Part shown: positions 9,601 to 10,692 of the stretch, piece after piece
How positions within the stretch are numbered: position 1 is the first letter of the stretch
How the letters are laid out: every line of letters starts with the position of its first letter
Assembly: GCA_900128395.1 (NCBI GenBank)
Contig: LT649998.1
Coordinates: 1 to 10,692 of the forward strand
Length of the DNA stretch: 10,692 nt
Reading direction: 5' to 3'
Origin: Stramenopiles sp. TOSAG23-2
Lineage: Eukaryota; Sar
Translations under genes and position numbers: made by a program
Notes under the pieces: generated by a model
Seen by the model: only the letters and a program-made list of their open reading frames with translations
Database searches by the model: none
What the model was told of the DNA's origin: nothing

Positions 9601-10692
9601 TGTCATAATCAAATCAGCTGGCTTTTGTTTTACACTGTTTATCTCCGGCCATACCGACAGACCAACAAAATCCAATAAGACGTTAACAATATTTTCTCCA
9701 GCGAATTTAATATCCTTACTTGACAAATTGACAAACATATTTGTAAGGGAGATTGGTTTCACACGTGGGATCAAGACCCGTAAAACACGGATTGCACATT
9801 GTTTTAGTCTATGCGTTCCATCTTTCAATAAAGTAAGCAATAATTGCAACCATTTTTGGTTTGACATCATTTCTATTGCAACAGGTGTTTGGACGGATAA
9901 CCATAGCAATAATTGCATTTGATAACAATGGTTGTCGACGATTTGATCCGTACTACCCAATGGTGGTCCTTTCTCACAATCAACGCGAACGTGTATTGGA
10001 CTTAAAGCTCTGCTATGATATCGTAACTTTGCTAAGCATCCTTCCATGCCATGTTTAATTGGAAAATTGGCTGGCAATGCATTTTTGTCATAACCAACAT
10101 AAATTGGGTTCCTTGATTGGTTTGCTTTCCGGTAAATACCACTATAATTTGTACGCTGTGCATCTAGTACTCCATTAATGTACAGTCTTAATTGCGCAGC
10201 TTCAGATACTATCGCTACATGTGTCCATCGATGCAACGGGACAACACTTTTACTTGGTAGCCTCTCGCTATCGGTGGTTGGGCTCATGTTTCCTTGTCTG
10301 TTTGAGTTTTGTTTGGTCATAATTACTTCTATTGTACGTTCGTTTGGATTCAATGAAATCAATGGATTAAATTCATTTATATTTCCACGTAACAAAATCA
10401 ATCTTCGTTGCCCAATGCTATCTTCAGTAAGCAACATCCAAAATGTTAAACTGAAGTCTCCTTGGCTATTATTTGGTAATACGTTTGCTGCAGGGACGAC
10501 AAAGCTAGTTTCCCCTGGTACAATGTGATGTGGGGCATCGATAATATCTTGGCTATGTGCCATTCGAGGATATTGTTTCGACGTTTTAATATTATTATTG
10601 CTACTTTGCATTACCGTTCCATTTACAGATGAAATGGTTCTCAATGCAACTTGTTCCTCGACAAGATTTTCCTGTTGCTTCTTTTCCCACAT
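3649..10692 (-). CDS. Giant HECT-type E3 ubiquitin ligase with LamG-like, UBA and SPRY domains (possibly 5'-partial)
   Basis: HECT ligases take ubiquitin from an E2 onto a cysteine and pass it to a substrate. The frame gives 2347 residues ending in TGA. Domains in order: a concanavalin/LamG-like fold at about 64-232 (FSLTFWML, RWTHVAIV, LRLYINGVLD); a helical, possibly armadillo-like stretch after about 255; Asn runs; a UBA at 813-855 (MGFPEEWC, ubiquitin binding in this family); an Asp/Glu tract at 859-894; a SPRY at about 1292-1446 (NHWKIRIE, GWGYIGD, LSFDKNGEDLG); a beta-rich patch at about 1531-1585; a Lys-, Ser- and Asn-rich linker; and HECT from about 1903 to the end. The catalytic residue is Cys2302 in LPKAHTCFFS, 45 residues before the C-terminus. 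HECT spans about 445 residues rather than about 350 because of low-complexity inserts. The C-lobe resembles large HERC1-type ligases, but no RCC1 repeats are visible. The ATG is the last three bases of the window, so the protein may extend further. Confidence 0.93.
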   Translation of the reverse strand: MWEKKQQENLVEEQVALRTISSVNGTVMQSSNNNIKTSKQYPRMAHSQDIIDAPHHIVPGETSFVVPAANVLPNNSQGDFSLTFWMLLTEDSIGQRRLILLRGNINEFNPLISLNPNERTIEVIMTKQNSNRQGNMSPTTDSERLPSKSVVPLHRWTHVAIVSEAAQLRLYINGVLDAQRTNYSGIYRKANQSRNPIYVGYDKNALPANFPIKHGMEGCLAKLRYHSRALSPIHVRVDCEKGPPLGSTDQIVDNHCYQMQLLLWLSVQTPVAIEMMSNQKWLQLLLTLLKDGTHRLKQCAIRVLRVLIPRVKPISLTNMFVNLSSKDIKFAGENIVNVLLDFVGLSVWPEINSVKQKPADLIMTTTTGIQRNQEDWMRTDEYGCPALEESNNSFIICSEIISLIQRLSKSSLWQDALEASLKAAIIKISKLVEGKDDGDDNDSAKVDERSNTYSRAWAALAVLGGHIDNLRIGGRVSLSHTNLTATVLSLDSDVNTCGATMSAPAARIAMVETQVYDQSAANTLKHNNALKAVRMNTEELRIIKETVSNFEAQCYSNITMPILDMLDKIFLSNSVSFNANTTPPATSKDVEHHIILSSTLKSLSSLLEHYDQTKSKHQTNDGDDDITNDKIVNNQHAYKIAETILQKDSSNSTLLQSLFQLSVVTNNSVYDHINSITRTDNAVTTIELFESKALLLRQRLQSLKKKWTNHVMNNVGGKEKNMEVKVEGDSIVVDNESSPVDMAKPTTNNNNNNEEEDQDGDLSNNNNNNNNIFDADQQMANELAAIQAMHNEHDADDLMVGMDITSLQAPPAEMVDELMAMGFPEEWCVTALRENGNDMVSASTWIVDNLDMLSQLRHEECDEEDDDDDASDDDDDDDDDDDEEDDEDDSDNEDQTLNKHMESEQHLLDATNRLHSNTMVDDDLSYENYFPNDATQENNMYNQYSQQSDFAGYGSGSRLGKFASVVSSISICDSVKQIEQAVVETETILSSLYSQQIILSVFGIYLEQYNNNETTTNNDDSDAKRRIGIINAIGYKHDLLLNFIKFVICRNPTVVPADTIIPLKLSSCICIDTFKHLRTQNMIENVIVQLLIDEFNATKDGGSNSMSFLFLNALVERSISELNNTLLFLETDVIPIHSNGLGKPSAYFSKCLINTIFDQHGKGIFTYHHISDKLQLLFDVLCKSTMTNNMHYNSIVYDLLAKILFLYCNVEFGTIEWCHRLPAKELKELATERLKNERSNGRMILSPYLQSLLNLNVAINEKCEEAKVNNQEEKSKEDNVQKDLRKETTNSFIFDRMHCGPSIDISNNGHNATFSSSESWSTVLGNVGFMIGKNHWKIRIERSPTAYLFVGIATKDANLSTFLGGDENGWGYIGDRALYHKRNKVKLYGERFGQGDVIGVTLDMDEGTLSFDKNGEDLGVAITNLVGVIYPAVAFYNRGQQVQILPEHFDLPGAGVDIPGAPSSVSLDNILSASTLLRNYTLTQRVNKDLFLQDIYLNTYKKWYLKETSRYLTQSGYDLQFDTNNKLCVEKYGLTIGEQVPTLRGVATVIGIGPNGKLWRSIEGEDATEKGVWFFSQRELDECKVKSNAISTSGKKINDKKNTVEDVKKKEKKINDDEKNDKSTATTSSSSSSNNNNDNSSANNDNYKMDDLKIVETTDGLPFLTMETFSEFISIDNNKTISNNNNNDNNNEILDNTIVDIINQHCTNINNASVNKQELSPWNVTPKILNDKLLPLIIKRVKETVNKYQKTPTIFQHNDDRKVDVDILNVKQYLNFTYISARFALLSYLNDRIIGLLPLSSMANEYKKPILNNSYLSYNKHCIRKRLYGDIGNLLSTIRGSIFFHTKYNLLTIGLRRTTTRAKKAEDDYDYPEDLPQVVLNRPKAILARNKPDPETRLSYSVFGQSFDELHFLEPASLRMGYTHPMDDGQERTFKVKFEGEGVDDYGGPYREFFSQIIEELQSKVGDSNGGYNISSNASTTTNNNSTSCVLPLLVPCPNQQNSIGENQKHFVLNPSTVRSYAGSAQLYIEMYNFLGQILGIALRSRVHLSLSFPSMIWKVLVGECLTFNDLMNYDENVCIMLNGLLKFVNDDDVLLGKVKTKNKKDNKLTKETSQNISMMKDILHELGYDVRLSDGTNMNIENQFIQYIKSNNNNNDVQIVEHVVQYAITVVRTRLLESKDAMKALRDGLLSVVPADILPILTWEELEETVCGKEEIDIDLLRLNTEYDDDVSADDQHILWMWEILKEWDHEKRRAFLRFVWARSHLPPTAKEFKQKFKIQALVGDGPRNHPDKYLPKAHTCFFSINLPLYSNKEVLREKLLFAIYNCLEMDADFRLTGNESVGWTV
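3652..4986 (-). other. HECT catalytic domain region of the ligase
   Basis: This covers residues 1903-2347. N-lobe marks are FGQSFDELHF, EGEGVDDYGGPYREFFSQ and FLGQILGIALRSRVHLSL. The segment before the C-lobe has PILTWEELEETVCGKEEID followed by LLRLNTEYDDD, and the C-lobe has FLRFVWARSHLPPT and LPKAHTCFF with the catalytic Cys codon at 3787-3789. All expected core motifs are present, so the enzyme looks active. Two inserts enlarge the N-lobe: a Ser/Thr/Asn-rich one at about 4731-4806 and a Lys/Asn-rich one at about 4225-4412. Confidence 0.92.
6355..6819 (-). other. SPRY domain of the ligase
   Basis: Residues about 1292-1446 follow the SPRY pattern: WSTVLGNVGFMIGKNHWK, then YLFVGIAT, GGDENGWGYIGDRALYHK, GQGDVIGVTLDMDEGTLSF, DKNGEDLGVA and YPAVAFY. 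SPRY domains usually bind protein partners, so this is a likely substrate or adaptor docking site. It lies between the UBA and HECT domains. Confidence 0.88.
8011..8118 (-). repeat. Acidic Asp/Glu tract in the ligase
   Basis: Residues 859-894 are almost entirely Asp and Glu, including a run of 11 Asp at 872-882. It directly follows the UBA. On the plus strand it shows as a mixed cat/cgt/atc triplet repeat. It is an in-frame, length-variable codon repeat. Confidence 0.9.
8128..8256 (-). other. UBA (ubiquitin-associated) domain of the ligase
   Basis: Residues 813-855 read EMVDELMAMGFPEEWC, then TALRENGNDMVSASTWI and VDNLDML. The MGF loop, the ALRxxGND turn and the third-helix WI are the classic three-helix UBA signature. 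UBA domains bind mono- or polyubiquitin. It is followed at once by a long acidic run. Confidence 0.85.
8380..8403 (-). repeat. Poly-Asn run (8 residues) in the ligase
   Basis: Eight Asn codons in a row, seven AAT and one AAC. It lies upstream in the protein from the UBA. A second run of six Asn codons, mostly AAC, sits at 8434-8451. Confidence 0.9.
9997..10503 (-). other. LamG/concanavalin-like beta-sandwich domain of the ligase
   Basis: Residues about 64-232 show alternating strands with FSLTFWML, RRLILLRG, RWTHVAIVSEAAQLRLYING and the closing LAKLRYHSRALSP. The pairing of 'HRWTHVAIV' with 'LRLYINGVLD' is typical of LamG-like folds, here probably cytosolic and used for protein interaction. 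No signal peptide is visible in the window, though the real N-terminus may be missing. Confidence 0.75.

Overview
The window looks like nuclear DNA from an AT-rich, intron-poor eukaryotic microbe. It holds two protein genes, both on the minus strand and arranged head to tail. Upstream, reaching the right edge, is a very large HECT-type E3 ubiquitin ligase (10692 down to 3649). Downstream is a two-repeat Myb transcription factor (2515 down to 175) with one spliceosomal intron. Evidence for a eukaryote is the GT-AG intron with a branch-point-like motif, the HECT, SPRY and UBA domains, long Asn, Gln, Thr and Asp runs, and dense microsatellites in non-coding DNA. TAA and TGA both act as stops and neither gene has in-frame TAA, TAG or TGA, so the standard code fits. 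A stramenopile, perhaps a diatom, is my best guess from the style of the Myb repeats and the few introns. That is inference, and other AT-rich protists are possible.

Layout: 1-174 is the 3' flank of the Myb gene. 175-2515 is the Myb gene, exon 2 at 175-2069, intron at 2070-2262, exon 1 at 2263-2515. 2516-3648 is intergenic (1133 bases), with the Myb 5' flank full of simple repeats, a compositionally different island at about 3040-3360, and the 3' flank of the ligase gene. 3649-10692 is the ligase, one uninterrupted frame of 2347 residues whose first codon in the window is the last three bases, so its true start cannot be judged.

The two genes have no obvious shared pathway: one is a nuclear DNA-binding protein, the other a protein-modifying enzyme. 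Their adjacency is probably incidental. I found no prokaryote-style operon, CRISPR array, tRNA or rRNA, and no intact mobile element. The points most worth a second look are the split Myb domain that a one-frame reading misses, changes in the Myb DNA-reading helices, the LamG-UBA-SPRY-HECT architecture, and the 3040-3360 island bounded by copies of a short motif that also occurs just after the Myb stop codon.
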